Shown one piece after another: positions 47,376 through 59,198 of a stretch of DNA of 64,000 nucleotides. This DNA comes from Daucus carota subsp. sativus (lineage: Eukaryota > Streptophyta > Magnoliopsida > Apiales > Apiaceae): the NCBI RefSeq assembly GCF_001625215.2, contig NC_030385.2, forward strand, positions 33,567,598 to 33,631,597, written 5' to 3'. The notes under the pieces were generated by a model. The model saw only the letters and a program-made list of their open reading frames with translations. It did no database searches and had not been told where the DNA came from. The number at the start of each line of letters is the position of its first letter. The first letter of the stretch is position 1. Position numbers and translations under genes: made by a program.

Positions 47376-48384
47376 TAGAACAATGATATCAATGTCGAAA
47401 AAGTTTGTTGCCCGCAGATATCATACAACAAGAGGAACTGTCAGCTGCATACATAATTGTTTATTAGTTCAACAACTACATGCTTCTTACAAGATTTATA
47501 ATAAGAATCATTAGGGAAACAACCAAATTAGAAGATTGTAAAGGAGTACCGATGCCACGATGTCAGGAACTATAAATGATATTGTTACTGCATAAAAGGC
47601 TAACCTAACTGAAAGCTCGACAACTACCTGAGAGAACTTTTTGATTTCAAAATACATGAGCAAACTGAAATAGCTGGCTTACAAAGATAAAAGCACATTT
47701 AGAATCCGCCAGCAAGTAGCAAAAAAACGCAAGAAAGAAACCACATCACACCAAATTACTCAGTAATAACATCAGAATCGAATCTACTACAAATAACTTA
47801 CTTAAAACAATATATACTTAAATTAATCCATATATATAAACAGAATAACCATTACCAGAGCTATTCAGATAAACCATTCGGAAATTAATAGCGAACAAAA
47901 CCCTGAATCCTGGACCCTAAACATACAAGAACAAAACCATAAATGTACATGAAATCAAATTCTCCCCCGCCAAACTTAATTAATGCCACAAATGTAAAAT
48001 TAAACCTAGATTCACCCTCTGAAAACCAAAATCGAGGATTTATTACTGAATATTATTAATTAAACTAGATACACTCCACAAAACGAGAATCGAAGATTTA
48101 CAATGGAACCTAAAGATTACAAACATTAACATATCTCCAAATTACAACACGCACACATACCAAAATCAGCTCAAATCAAATGCAGACATAAGAAACAAAC
48201 CCTAAACATCTGAATACAAACATAAACCCAAACTCAGATAATACATATACCGATATACGTACATATAGAATCACCTTGGAGCTGATTGCAGATATCTGGA
48301 ACTTCGAGTCGCAAAATAATTGCAAACAGAGAAGAGAGAAGAGAAAGGTGGGAGCTTTGAAGAAGACGAGAGAGAAAGAGATAG

Positions 48385-48419
<35 letters not shown>

Positions 48420-48535
48420 AGAGAGAATGCAAGACGGCGGAGTATAGATACAGATGTTTGTGCGTATAAAAAAGAGGGGGGGTGGGTTATTATGGATTGG
48501 GTTAGGGTTCCTGAAAGTAATCTTCTCCATGTTTG
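47376..48535 (-). promoter_or_regulatory. Leader, leader intron and promoter of the INO80-subunit gene
   Basis: On the minus strand a pyrimidine-rich leader with a (CT)n run (plus-strand GA run at 48384-48418) is followed by a likely donor (AAG|GTGATTC near 48274) and an intron of roughly 0.8 kb reaching to just before the start codon. A GA/CT tract in the leader is a usual plant core-promoter element. Confidence 0.5.
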
Positions 48536-50302
48536 TGAAATTTAGGAAATTTGGACCTGGTTAACTCGGGGAATCGACTCGGTTCCTTATCTCGACTCTT
48601 CTCGCGTTTATGTTTTTAATTTTTCCCTCCTCTTTATCGTTCCTTGTGTGTGTAATCATACCAGAGTGTTTTTGTTCAAAGTGTAGAGAGCGGGTGGGCC
48701 CACAGTGTTTTTCTTCTCAAATTATGTTCTTTTAAATAAAAACATGCAGATTAAATTTTTGACAAATACGGGTCTCATAAAAACAAAACGAGAAATTTTT
48801 TTTTTTTCAAACAATCCGGAGACAAAGAGCTACTATTGTATACGGAAAATGTCAGGTATCTCCGAAGATTCTTTTAAATTAATTTTTAAAATTTAGTTGA
48901 TAATGTATGGCTAGATACACTCACACTAATTATTAATAATAGGAATCTTTGTATGTGTATAAATTATCCGATTAAAATCAATCATATTTCTTCCATGTCG
49001 TTTAAGAGAAAAATTTGAAGATAGATTTAAGGTACATAATGCTACTCACATACAAGTTGAAGTCTCATATTATTATTCGATATTATTGCTAGACCTGACA
49101 ATTTGGTACTCGACACGAAAAAATCAGGTTTGATTTTCAATATTCGGTACACGAACATAAAAATACACGTTGAATTTAGTATCAAATTCTGGTTTTTATT
49201 TTATATTCACGAATGTACACGATACAAATATATTTTCCAAAGAAATAAGTACATGTTCGTGTAAAGATATATATATTTGAATAAATTTATAATTTATTAC
49301 TATATACTTTTCATAAAATCAGGTTTTAAAAATTACAAATATTTTTAAAAAAGTTATAAGTTTAAAGAAATTACATATATAAACTTATAGCCAAACATTT
49401 ACATTAAAGAAAATCTCCAACAGGTATATTAATCATAATTTTGATGTTTATTTATAATATCTCTAACCGCGTGCATTATAAATGATTAATTAAATAAGAT
49501 ACGTAAAATATTGGAGTATAAATTTGTTGAAGTCATAAAACATTGTGCTTCAATAATATTGGTTGTTATATTTTTAATTTGATAAATGAGATATTTTTGA
49601 TTTAATTTAATTACAAGTTAGATATTAATATTATAATTTTATATTTGTAGTCATTAAATAAGTATTTTTTAACGGTTAGTGAACTTTTAACAAAAGAGAA
49701 TGAATTAGAAAATTTTGAATATTTAATGATCGATAAAACATGATAGGGATAATGAGCCGTATTGTTGGAATTAGTCCTTATGTCTCAAAATAAGTGTCGA
49801 TTTGATTTTTTGGACGTAATTTGATGGGTAAAAAAAATCATATTTCTACATATTATTTTTCAATTTTTTTTTCTCCATAAAAATTTAATATCAATATTTT
49901 TAAATAATATACAAAAATATATCATTTTACATCTCAACTTGCGTGCAAAAAGTTTACGTGAAAAAAGTCAAAACCGGGAGTAATTTTCCCTATAATTCAC
50001 AAGTGGGAACTCGTCGCGCAAGTAAATAACTTCTCCCTGTATTGAGATGAGCCAAATAGCCCGGTGGCTCGCACCATTTAAGAGAAGCCCCCCTTCTCGT
50101 GCTACAGGAAGCGCATCTCTACAGAGAGTGCTCAACTATCAGATGCTCCTCGCCCAGTCGGCCACGCCCTCAACTCACTCCCCGGGTTTGCTGTTATCTT
50201 ATAAAAGTAAGTGAAGTTATCATCTATTAATTTTATCTAGTTTAACTGGAGCACCACCATTTCGAGGTTGATTTAATTTTCCATCACTTGTGAAATTTAA
50301 TT
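48536..50302. other. AT-rich intergenic DNA
   Basis: No gene seen. About 49085-49280 has repeated GGTACTCGACACG-like and ACGAACATAAAA-like motifs of a dispersed repeat. A GC-richer island at about 50040-50200 (TAGCCCGGTGGCTCGCACC) has a faint A-box look but no B-box, so I do not call a SINE. Confidence 0.4.
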
Positions 50303-50635
50303 ATGCATTAAGGTCACACTTGGATGAAATGGAATGATAAGAGAACGGAGTTTTATGGAGAAAGAAGAGAGTGTGAGAAGATAGTCACTAAATATGACTA
50401 TACGAGGGAATCTAAATTTTTATGATGTTGCAGGGAAATCTGATGTTAAAGTAGAATGAGCATTTTTTCTGATATACGTGGGTTAGATTTCTAGTTCAAA
50501 TAGTTTGAAATGAAATGATAGAAGGAATGAAAATTATAGACTTTTACTCTAATCACCCCTAATTTAGAATACAAATTTCATTCCATTCTCCTACCATTCA
50601 ATGTCATTCAATTGCATCCAAGTGAATGCAGGCTA
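50303..50635. mobile_element. Possible small inverted-repeat element
   Basis: ACACTTGGATGAAATGGAATG near 50311 is matched in inverse orientation by CATTCAATTGCATCCAAGTG near 50607, with other partly matching stretches inside. The size and imperfect ends would suit an old MITE. No clear target duplication was found. Confidence 0.35.
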
Positions 50636-51094
50636 AGAGGATAAGGTTGCTGCAGGATATCAAGATGCCGCCGAAAATTCTGGCATCAAACAGCTATGTT
50701 ACCTGGGGTATGGGTGTCGGAGTTTGGTACACATCCAAGATTCAGATTCATAGTTTTATGATGATTAAGATACTTGGATATGAATGCGAAATTAGACACG
50801 GATATAGAGACTTGGTACCTAAGCTCCACGCAATTAGTGCCCTCTGCAGATAAATTACATACAGTAATTATGTATGTTAAATTGTAACATAAAATCAATA
50901 AAATTAACGTTAAAACAAGTCATTTACGGATCTTGATTTTTATAAACAAGTTGTAACAAGACCTAGATTTTCATTTTGATCCGGGATGCTACAAGGTGAA
51001 GCGTCCGGTTGTAATAAGAAGGATCTGACTCAGATCCCATACCCACACTCATGAGTGGACATGGGTGTAAGCACAAAAATGGAGAGTCCAGGTA

Positions 51095-53345
51095 ACATAG
51101 TCAAACAGCCAAGTCTATCCATGGTCTTAAAAGACAAGAACAATAAAAATGCGAAAGATTTTGGGCCTTCAAGGTGTAAAAAGGCAAATCAGAGAAGGTG
51201 CAGGAGGACGCGTATTATGGAGTGGACATGTGTGTGTGCTTTGCATTAGAAGTTGAATCTCATATTTTATCCCTAACGGAGGGGAGGATATCACCAATTC
51301 TCCAACAGAAAACACAAAAGAAACTGCTACTACAAAACGTCAACAAGCCCTTCTATCTGGCAAGTATTCCTCTCCTGTGGCTGGATTAATGGAACTGAGT
51401 TTCCAAATGGTGTGACGCCACCTCCACCTCGAAGTATGTTTTCTGTTCCTGTTTGTTTTTCTTTAGATCTTTTGCTTATACAAATTATTGCTGTAATTTA
51501 GTTATTCTGAATATTTAAGGAGAACATATACTTAGAAACCGTTCGAATCTTGTGCAGGGTTCAGGTATTTGCAATACATTTGATGCATATTAAAATTAAA
51601 AATTCCAGTGCAGGTTATTTCAGACTTCTAAACTCTAGTTATGTAGGCAAACTTAGAAATTCTAACATCTGACAGTTTCTTTTAAGTCAGAAAATTATAT
51701 GAAAAGCTAAACACTTGATAATCATCTGTACATATGTGACTTGTGAACCTTTCACAAAAACAAAAAAATAAAATATTGTATTAGTGTGTTAGGATAAAAC
51801 TTCTGCTGTTTCCATCCCGGGGAAAAAGAGGAACTCACGGAAGTTGAGTATCAGCTGAAGAAAGCTGAGACTGCTGAGAAGCGTAGATTGCAAATAGAGA
51901 AAAGCTGCTTGGGAGTCGGGGCTTTGCTTCTGTTTTTTTAGTTCTTCAGGTTGTTACATGGTCATTATATTAATGACTGGTATTGTTGTTATATGATCTT
52001 TGGTTTTAGGTCGAGGCAAACAGAAAAATACTCGGTCTCCAGTAGAAAGAAGCGGGAAGATATAATAAAGAAGTGTCAGGAAGAGTTGGCTTAGGCATTG
52101 TGAAGTCTTCAGCTGTGTGTAAACTTATGATTCTTAAAGAGTTTAATTTGATATTGTTATGCTTGTCATGTACAGGAGAGGGCTGTCAATGCAGGAATGC
52201 TTCCTCAGAATACTATTAGGTGTGTCATGGTCTCATGGAGCCTACCGGAACCACATTTACCTTTTCAGACGATGTGGGTTTGCCTCACATATTTGACCCT
52301 AAATTCTGCAGGTGCTTTTTTATTCTTTTTATGAACATTGTTTAGCCTAGAAACATTTTGTTTAACATTTTGTGCTGTACCTATCGTGTTTATAGAATTA
52401 TTCTGTTTGTGCAATTGGTCTATTTCGTTTCTTGTTCACTTTTTTGATTTTGTAGTAAATGGTGTTATGGACTAAGCTATTGTCTCAGCTTCTGGGTTAA
52501 GAGATATGCTTTGTTTTAGTCCGCTTACTTCGTTTTTAGATTATCGAACAATATTTGGAGGCAGGCCTTGCCTTCATAAAATTTAAATTGAGGAAAAAAA
52601 GTCTGAGTGGGAATAAGTTGCAGCCAAACAAAATCGTAATAATTTTAAATGTCAATGTCAGCAAGAAGAATGGTTGGCTGAATTCTTAGTATAGTTTGAT
52701 AGTTTAGAAATTTTAAATATTGGTTTTTTCCTTGAGAAATTGGGCATAGGAACTATGAGAAACCAATCTCGGAAAAGAGGGACAAAATACTTCTTGAACT
52801 GGTTGTTTTGGGGCTGGTTTTTGCTTTTGATTGTCTAAATTATTTGCTTTTGATTTTCAGTTATCCTCCTCCACGTGAAAAATGTGCTGGTCCATCTTTT
52901 AGCAACCCATGCAGATATATGGATTCGAAGACAAAAGTTCCTCTTTGCAGTCTCCAGAGCTACAAGGCAATCCATAAAAAGTCAAGGTTGAGATACTACT
53001 TGCTACTGTTTGTAGTAGGCTCTAATGATGCAGGTATTCCTCCTGCGCAGTTGTCTATTTTATATAAACCGTGTGGTGAATGTTTGGTAGTTAACCGTGA
53101 CTAAAGATGTTAAGAGGTGAAGTTCTTTATCAAAGAGCAGAACCAGACATTACTATTCGGAAATTGGCCTGTTTTATCCATCTTTTGAAGCTTGTGATCA
53201 GATGAGTACAGTTAGTCGCGTAGCACTATTCCTAGTTTCTATTTCCAGATTGAAAGAAGCAGTGTGTGCTGTTTGGGTGCTATTTCGATTCCCTTACCCA
53301 GTTACCCCTTTGACCCTACCTGTGCTGCCAATAATAAGAACCAAC
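51095..53345 (+). pseudogene. Inverted partial copy of the INO80-subunit gene
   Basis: In plus orientation this stretch carries decayed counterparts of the gene at 44189-47375, with introns: part of exon 2 (about 51110-51175, NAKDFGPSR, and 51320-51435, with FPNG and PPPPR), exon 3 (about 51825-51915, LTEVEYQLKKAETAEK), exon 4 (about 52015-52095), exon 5 (about 52174-52312) and exon 6 (52861 onward, SYPPPREKCAGPS and SKTKVPLCSL). The matching 3' flank continues to about 53345. Stops, frameshifts and loss of zinc-finger cysteines (PSF and LQSY in place of PSC and LKCY) show it is not functional. Introns are kept, so it arose by DNA-level inverted duplication, not reverse transcription. Exon 1 and the start of exon 2 are missing. 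Confidence 0.85.
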
Positions 53346-54787
53346 TGAGTTTCCATCCGGGTTTAAGCTCCGTGATTTTATATTTTTTTTTTCTGTTAAT
53401 TAAATCTTGTGGTACTTTTTAAATTTTACTTCTGCTGCCATATATGTTCTAGCCATTTTGGCCAATAATATGTTGTCAAAAAGCCTGGAGTACCCAACTA
53501 GGATACTGCTTTAGTTTGTGAAGTCATATTCTTAGACATTTTGTGGGCGGGTTGAGTAAACTTCGAACTTCCATTTCAAAATACCAAAAATCTCGAGAAC
53601 TACTAATGCCAATCTCTTACAAAGTCTTTGAAAGGTCACTTCCTTGTAAATTTACAATGTGAGACTCGTGAAGAAGGGGAAATTGATTGAATGCAATTAT
53701 GCAGATACCTGTATCTGTATATTTATGTCCCTTTATATAATACACTGCCTGCAAAAATTTGAATAGGGTGGTTAGACGTTCCCCACAGGGACGTAGCTGA
53801 CCACTGATAAAGAAAGATACAATGAATGGTATTCTTCTCTAATTTTTCTCTAGGCATTTAAGTTCCAAACTTACACAGGTCCAAATAATTTTACACGCAC
53901 AATCCTACTCCGTTCCCGATTCACAATCCTATTCTCGATCCAAACGTTCCCTTATCTGGTCTAAGAGGTCTAGTCTAAGAATCGGACTCCCGAGATTTGC
54001 CGAATTCTAGAAGCTGATATATTTTATCTATCTTGAACTGGATAAATTATTTAAATCCACATTTACAATATTATAGAATGTAGAATCTTGAGTAAGATTC
54101 TTTTATGGACCAATGGGGTGTGCTTTGCAAGTTTTGGCATATACCAGAGAAGGAATCTCTCTGAATAATATAACAACAATAAGCAGCCATGACAAAGGGA
54201 CTTTCAACTTTATACAGCAAACATCACAAAACCAACTCCTCAAAGTACAACAAGAAACCAATATGAGTATAATATATACATCACCAAGCACAATTTAATA
54301 TCAACAAAGTGACATCCCCAACATATAAAGATGTTATTTTACAAACTCCCCCAACCCACCACCACTTCACCTACTAAACCACTTGCAAGTAAAAAAACAG
54401 ACCTCATTATCATTTTGCAACGCACTAGGGCTCGTGACCCTCGTGCTCACTTTCTAAAGATTGTAACCTCTCCACTTTGCTTCTTTCTCTGTGCACTTCT
54501 TGTTTTTAGTTGTGGGAGTGTCATGCATTACATGTAGTCTAGTGCTAACTCTACTTGTAAAACTTAAAGGATATACCGTCGATCTCTGGCTTAGTCGATA
54601 CCTCTCTTCTCTCGATACCTTGGTGTAGTCAATACCTCTCTTCTCTCGATATTTTGGTTAGGCATGTATTGTCGGTATTTAATGTAAATTTCTGCCAATA
54701 GAATATCTAAGAAAAACTCAAGAATATATAATTATATGAACAATCAAGTACATTTTCTAAAGTTGCAATAACAAACCCACTAAAATA
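53346..54787. other. Intergenic DNA downstream of the WRKY gene
   Basis: AT-rich with no gene recognised. A 34-base tandem pair (TAGTCGATACCTCTCTTCTC at 54592 and TAGTCAATACCTCTCTTCTC at 54626) lies in the likely 3' flank of the WRKY gene. Confidence 0.5.
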
Positions 54788-55790
54788 TTAGGGCAAGGGA
54801 ATAAGAATCCGATCCTCAAAGAAATTGCCCCACATGAAGCTTGTAAAAGAAGAAGATGTGGGTAATTCTCCAAGCTCATCATAGAAGTCATTTTCCTCTG
54901 ATTTGTGTGTTGTGAAGGTCATAAGATGAGGATACGAAAGAGGTTTATCTTCCTCGTCGAACAGAACATTTTCAAGATTTTCTGTGAATTGGATTTCTTC
55001 TTCAAGCTCAATGTTAGCGATAATGTCTTGATGATCAGAACCCTTCACCGGAGAATGTATGTAGTGAAAATTACTTGTGATTTCGCTAGCACCATCTTCA
55101 TCTTCTTTCTCAAGATTGTTGTTGTCTTCAGTAGTTTCGACCTTAGGCTCTTCTTCTTGCTCTTCTTTTTGTTGTTTCAGCTCCTTAGTGCTGGAATGAT
55201 TATGGCTAGAAGTGTAAGTAATAATAAGCAATGAAGCATCTGTTCTGCATCTTTCCACTTGTTTCTTGGCTAAACAGCCTTTCGATGTGCTACATCTATA
55301 ATATCCCCTGCAAAGGAAAAACATATGAGCCTTTCTGAATACTTGAAAAGCACCTGAAATGATAGAAGATTGAAGGGTACCTGGGATAAGGGGATCCTTT
55401 GATGGGTTTTTGGCCATATTTTCGCCAAGTCCAAGCATCAGAAGGTGGCCCTTCACTCTTGTGTTTCTTGTTTTCATTCTCCTCTATCTTCACTGTCACC
55501 ACCGTCTTCTCTGACATTTTCCTACATGTTTTTCAAACACGGTTATACCTTGAATCTGATGCTGAAAACTGAGTACTCGAAAATTTAACGAGTGCTCGGA
55601 TTTTAAGTATGCAACCAAAGTAGAACTGATTATCGATTTTTACAAGTTTGAGTACAACGGAAACTAAGAGTGTTGCATGTTACAAAATTTATGAAATTTC
55701 AACTGACCTTTTCTTAGGAGGCTGAGTGTCTGATTTTTCTTGTAAAATCTTGGGGTCCAAATCCAACATAGGAGAGGTAGAGGTATCCAT
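54788..55790 (-). CDS. WRKY transcription factor, group IIe-like (WRKY65/69 type)
   Basis: Minus-strand exons 55790-55708, 55521-55381 and 55307-54788 give 247 residues. The single WRKY domain (about 55-113) has WRKYGQK at 60-66 and a C-X5-C-X23-H-X-H zinc site (C80, C86, H110, H112). [18 protein letters not shown] and [16 protein letters not shown] match group IIe. The intron at PR|GYYR is the position conserved in this group. The N-terminus is short; the tail is very acidic ([27 protein letters not shown]), as in a transactivation region. A second initiator, MSEKTVV, lies in exon 2. WRKY proteins bind W-box DNA (TTGAC) in the nucleus. Cys95 in ERCRTD is unusual where group members mostly have Ser. 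Confidence 0.9.
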
Positions 55791-58343
55791 TATATATGTA
55801 TAGCTCTTTCTTCTTGTAGGTAGAATAAAAATGGCAGAATGAAGATGGAGAAAGATCAAAATCAGAGCTCCAATAAATGATTGAGAGAGAGAGAGAGAGA
55901 GAAGCAAGGGGAGATGAGAAAAGCACAAGTAGCTTTCCTTGTTCCTTGTCACTCATTAATTATACTCCATCTACACAACTTTGCATTTCACCACCCCACC
56001 TTCCACCTTCACTACAAATATACAAGTACTTAGGGACCATAATGGTGATTATTAAACTGATAGAGAATAAAGTAATGGATAAGTACATGATTAACATAAA
56101 TTGGGTTTTTCAAAATGACATGCAACTTGCAGCATTTAGTTGTGCTGGAATCTACAGTATGTGCACGCAGCACGCGGTTCTGGTTCATCACCACTAATTT
56201 AATTGTAGGCTTGTAGCTAATTTAGTTTGGCACAATAACGCTTATGCCTAGGTGCTATGAGATCTGATGTTCGACAAAGAAGTGATAGGAAATATAAAAT
56301 CAGGAATTTTATTATAACTACTTATTTTATTAATCTATCGTTATTAGTGTTACAGAAATCGGGAATCGGACCTAATCGGTTGAGCTATCGGTTCAGGGAT
56401 TAATCGGAAATCGGGGATTAATCGGAAAGATTATTCGGAGTGAAAATCAGATTTATTTTAATATTAAAATATTATTTAATATTTAGTTATTATTATATTA
56501 GCTATTTAGTAACTAATATATATACAATATTCATAAACTCTATAATTATTCATATTTAAAGTAATATAGTATTTTAATTTTAACAATTTATCATATATAC
56601 TTCGATTAAGAAATATATATAAGGATTAATCGGATTTCAAAAATCGAATCGGTGACCGACCTTGCAGGAGATTAATCGGGGTTTTTTAGAATACTCATCG
56701 TGATCTTGATATGTCCTTCATTTTAACAAGACTTGACAAATTCAAAAGTTTAACCATTCAGCAACCCAGTACTTTAGTTTTGGTAGCTTTGCTTTTCTTC
56801 CTGTGTTGTACCAACTATTTTTTCGGCATGTACCGAAACTATTAGCATGCTTGAATGTGCATTAAAGTAACTTCACTCAAAATATTTCAAACAATTTTAA
56901 CTAATGCTCCTTATATTTTATCAAAAGAAAAAACTAATGCTCCTTATTTTAACTTTATGCTTTTTTGTGATAGAGTGATACAAGACACAAATTCCAAACA
57001 CAGTGGGCTGTTTAGAGTTGAGACAACAATTAGGTTTATACTTTATAGTATCTTCGAGTGTTGCTATGTAAGGCCCAAGTGGCCAAGTCCATAGCCTTAA
57101 AAAATATTGCTCATTTCTTCATTTTCAACTTTTAGTCTTTCATATGTATGGTCGGAGACTCGGAGTCATCTATTTCATAGTTTCGTAAAATAATTTTTAA
57201 TAATTTTACAAATAGAATTTTAGTCATCAGATATTTATTTATAAGATAAAATTTGCAAATTCAATATCCTAAAAGTTAAAATAAATATAAGTTGGGACAT
57301 AATAGTATTTGACAGGACGATAATATCACTACCTATCCCGACACCGAAAACTGCATATTCTTTTTTCCAGTGTGATACGCATTCGGCTCGTCAAATTTCT
57401 CTCATGTGTCCGTTAAGTCGACTCAATATCAATCTCATCCCTTTGCATGATTGCGAATTTGCGATTCATTACCATATAATTTAATACTTCCCCTTATACA
57501 AAAGTCAATTGGACTACAAAACCAAAAAAATGCTTTTTCACTATTTGGTTAATATATTTTAGTCCCTTGTTATTTATTCGAGACAAACTTTGATTCCCAC
57601 TTTAAAAAACTGAAATCCACCTAACTTTAATCAAGCAATATTCTCATATACATGCACAATAATAATTTAGCAGAGTTATAATTAGTCAACCAAGCATTAA
57701 CATCTTTTTTTCCTAAAGAAAATAAATATTTGATGCAAATGACACATCACACTAATATTTTTCAATAGTATTCTAGAACGATTTACATTTTTCTTCTCTT
57801 CATTTCTCAAATCCACATCATTGTGAATTTCAGATGTTGGTGCTCGATCATCCGTATTTATTTCGTTAGACGCCACATCAATTTTAACCTCTCCCTGACC
57901 CCGCACCAACATGTTATATTGTCACTGTCCAGAAAAACAAATTTATCGAGTTTCAGCGGAGACATGTGAACGGAAATGTACTGCTCTACAGCCTCAGGTT
58001 TTGCAAAAGCGTTGCTCGTCTTAAAAACAAAAATTTGACACTACATGGGATTATCATCCATCAAGACAATGATATGTAACAACTCAGATGACTTGTATAT
58101 TACCAACCTGATATGCATGCGCTATAAAATAGAATTTACAAATTATTCAAATTTATTCGTTTTTGTGCAGCTAATCTAAACAATGTTCTTGACAAAGCCT
58201 TGAAAGTAGACTATTTCCTATGATGCAATTATCCATCCAAGTCGTGCCAACCATTTTAACAACACATTTGTTTTGCATTTAAATAGGCCCCCAATTTAGT
58301 TTAGTTTGTTAGCAAAAGTTTTGTTTTTAGCATCTTTGATCAG
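55791..58343. other. WRKY promoter and long intergenic stretch
   Basis: A (GA)n run at 55880-55902 is in the WRKY leader. About 56350-56690 is a dispersed repeat with many GATTAATCGG and AATCGG motifs. A minus-strand open frame of 71 codons (57912-57697) has no recognisable product. The rest is AT-rich without genes. TTTAAATAGG near 58279 could be the TATA region of the next gene. Confidence 0.45.
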
Positions 58344-59198
58344 ATGGGGTTCAGCAGATGGCAACAAAATGAGAAGACAATATTTGGTTCTGAAACTTTG
58401 ATCAGACAGTGTTTTCAGATTCTCACCACCACTCTGCTCAGCCTTCTGCTGCCGCTCTCATTTCTCCTCGTGGCCCGGCTCACGACAGCAAGGTATCTGC
58501 TGGATTATGATTCGAGTTCGACTTCTCAGCCATTGTCTACTCTGTTCTCACTTTTTTTAGCCACCAATCCTACTCTTCTCCATGGTCTTGTGTCTGTTGT
58601 TTGTTTTCTGTCTCTTGTTCATGGTTTGAGTAAAGAACGGGTCATGATCGCGCCTTCTAGTGAGCCTTCAGAGCCTATTCTGCGTCCGCGGTTGTACACA
58701 GCTTGGATTATCCTATGCACATTGCAGGTTTTGGTTGGTGTGGGGATTGAGGGGAGCATAGGGTCAGGAGCTGATGTTTTTAATTTTGGCTACGAGAGAG
58801 GTGTGCTGAGTAAGTTCCTTTTCTTTGTCGGATTACATGAGACCATGCTTTACTGGTCTAGAATGGTGGTGAAGCCGGTGGTTGATGATACGGTTTTTGG
58901 TTCTACAAGGGAAGAGAGGTGGATTGAGAGAATGATCCTGGCTGCCAGCTTTAGTACTTTATGGTGGTGGAGACTGAACGACGAGGTGGTCTCCCTGGTG
59001 GTTGTGGCTGAGGTTAAGAAAGAGTTGTTGACCGCGACTAACTTGGCTGACTTTGTGAGCTGGTGGTTGTATTACCTAACTGTCACAATCGGAATTGTTA
59101 GGTTGATTAGAAGCTTCATATGGGTTGGCTTTGTGTTGTTTTCCAGTAAGCCTGATAAAATTGCTGATGACTCCTGTGGAAATGATCAAAAGGTCTAA
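58344..59198 (+). CDS. Plant-specific multi-pass membrane protein
   Basis: A single exon of 284 residues. Hydrophobic segments at about 26-46 (LLSLLLPLSFLLVARL), 64-94, 119-138 (AWIILCTLQVLVGVG), 157-175 (KFLFFVGLHETMLYWSR), 199-212 and 238-268 suggest five or six membrane passes. Recognisable blocks are LRPRLYTAWIILCTLQ, FNFGYERGVLSKFLFFVG and LHETMLYWSRMVVKPVVDDT. It resembles an uncharacterised plant family (from memory At2g47360). No enzymatic or transport motif is visible, so function is unknown. The 3' neighbour is a GRAS gene; no shared regulation is evident. Confidence 0.75.
   Translation: MGFSRWQQNEKTIFGSETLIRQCFQILTTTLLSLLLPLSFLLVARLTTARYLLDYDSSSTSQPLSTLFSLFLATNPTLLHGLVSVVCFLSLVHGLSKERVMIAPSSEPSEPILRPRLYTAWIILCTLQVLVGVGIEGSIGSGADVFNFGYERGVLSKFLFFVGLHETMLYWSRMVVKPVVDDTVFGSTREERWIERMILAASFSTLWWWRLNDEVVSLVVVAEVKKELLTATNLADFVSWWLYYLTVTIGIVRLIRSFIWVGFVLFSSKPDKIADDSCGNDQKV

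Noticed and set aside
50040-50200. Possible SINE in the GC-richer island
   Set aside because: Only a weak A-box-like match; no B-box, A-tail or target duplication.
52808-53104. 98-codon frame as an independent zinc-finger gene
   Set aside because: It is exon 6 of the decayed inverted INO80-subunit copy read through into intron, with zinc-binding cysteines lost.
56350-56690. CRISPR-like or satellite array from the AATCGG motifs
   Set aside because: Motif spacing is irregular and the genome is a plant; it is a dispersed repeat, not an array.
57697-57912. 71-codon minus-strand gene
   Set aside because: No family similarity, no splice or promoter context, and lies in AT-rich repeat-like DNA.
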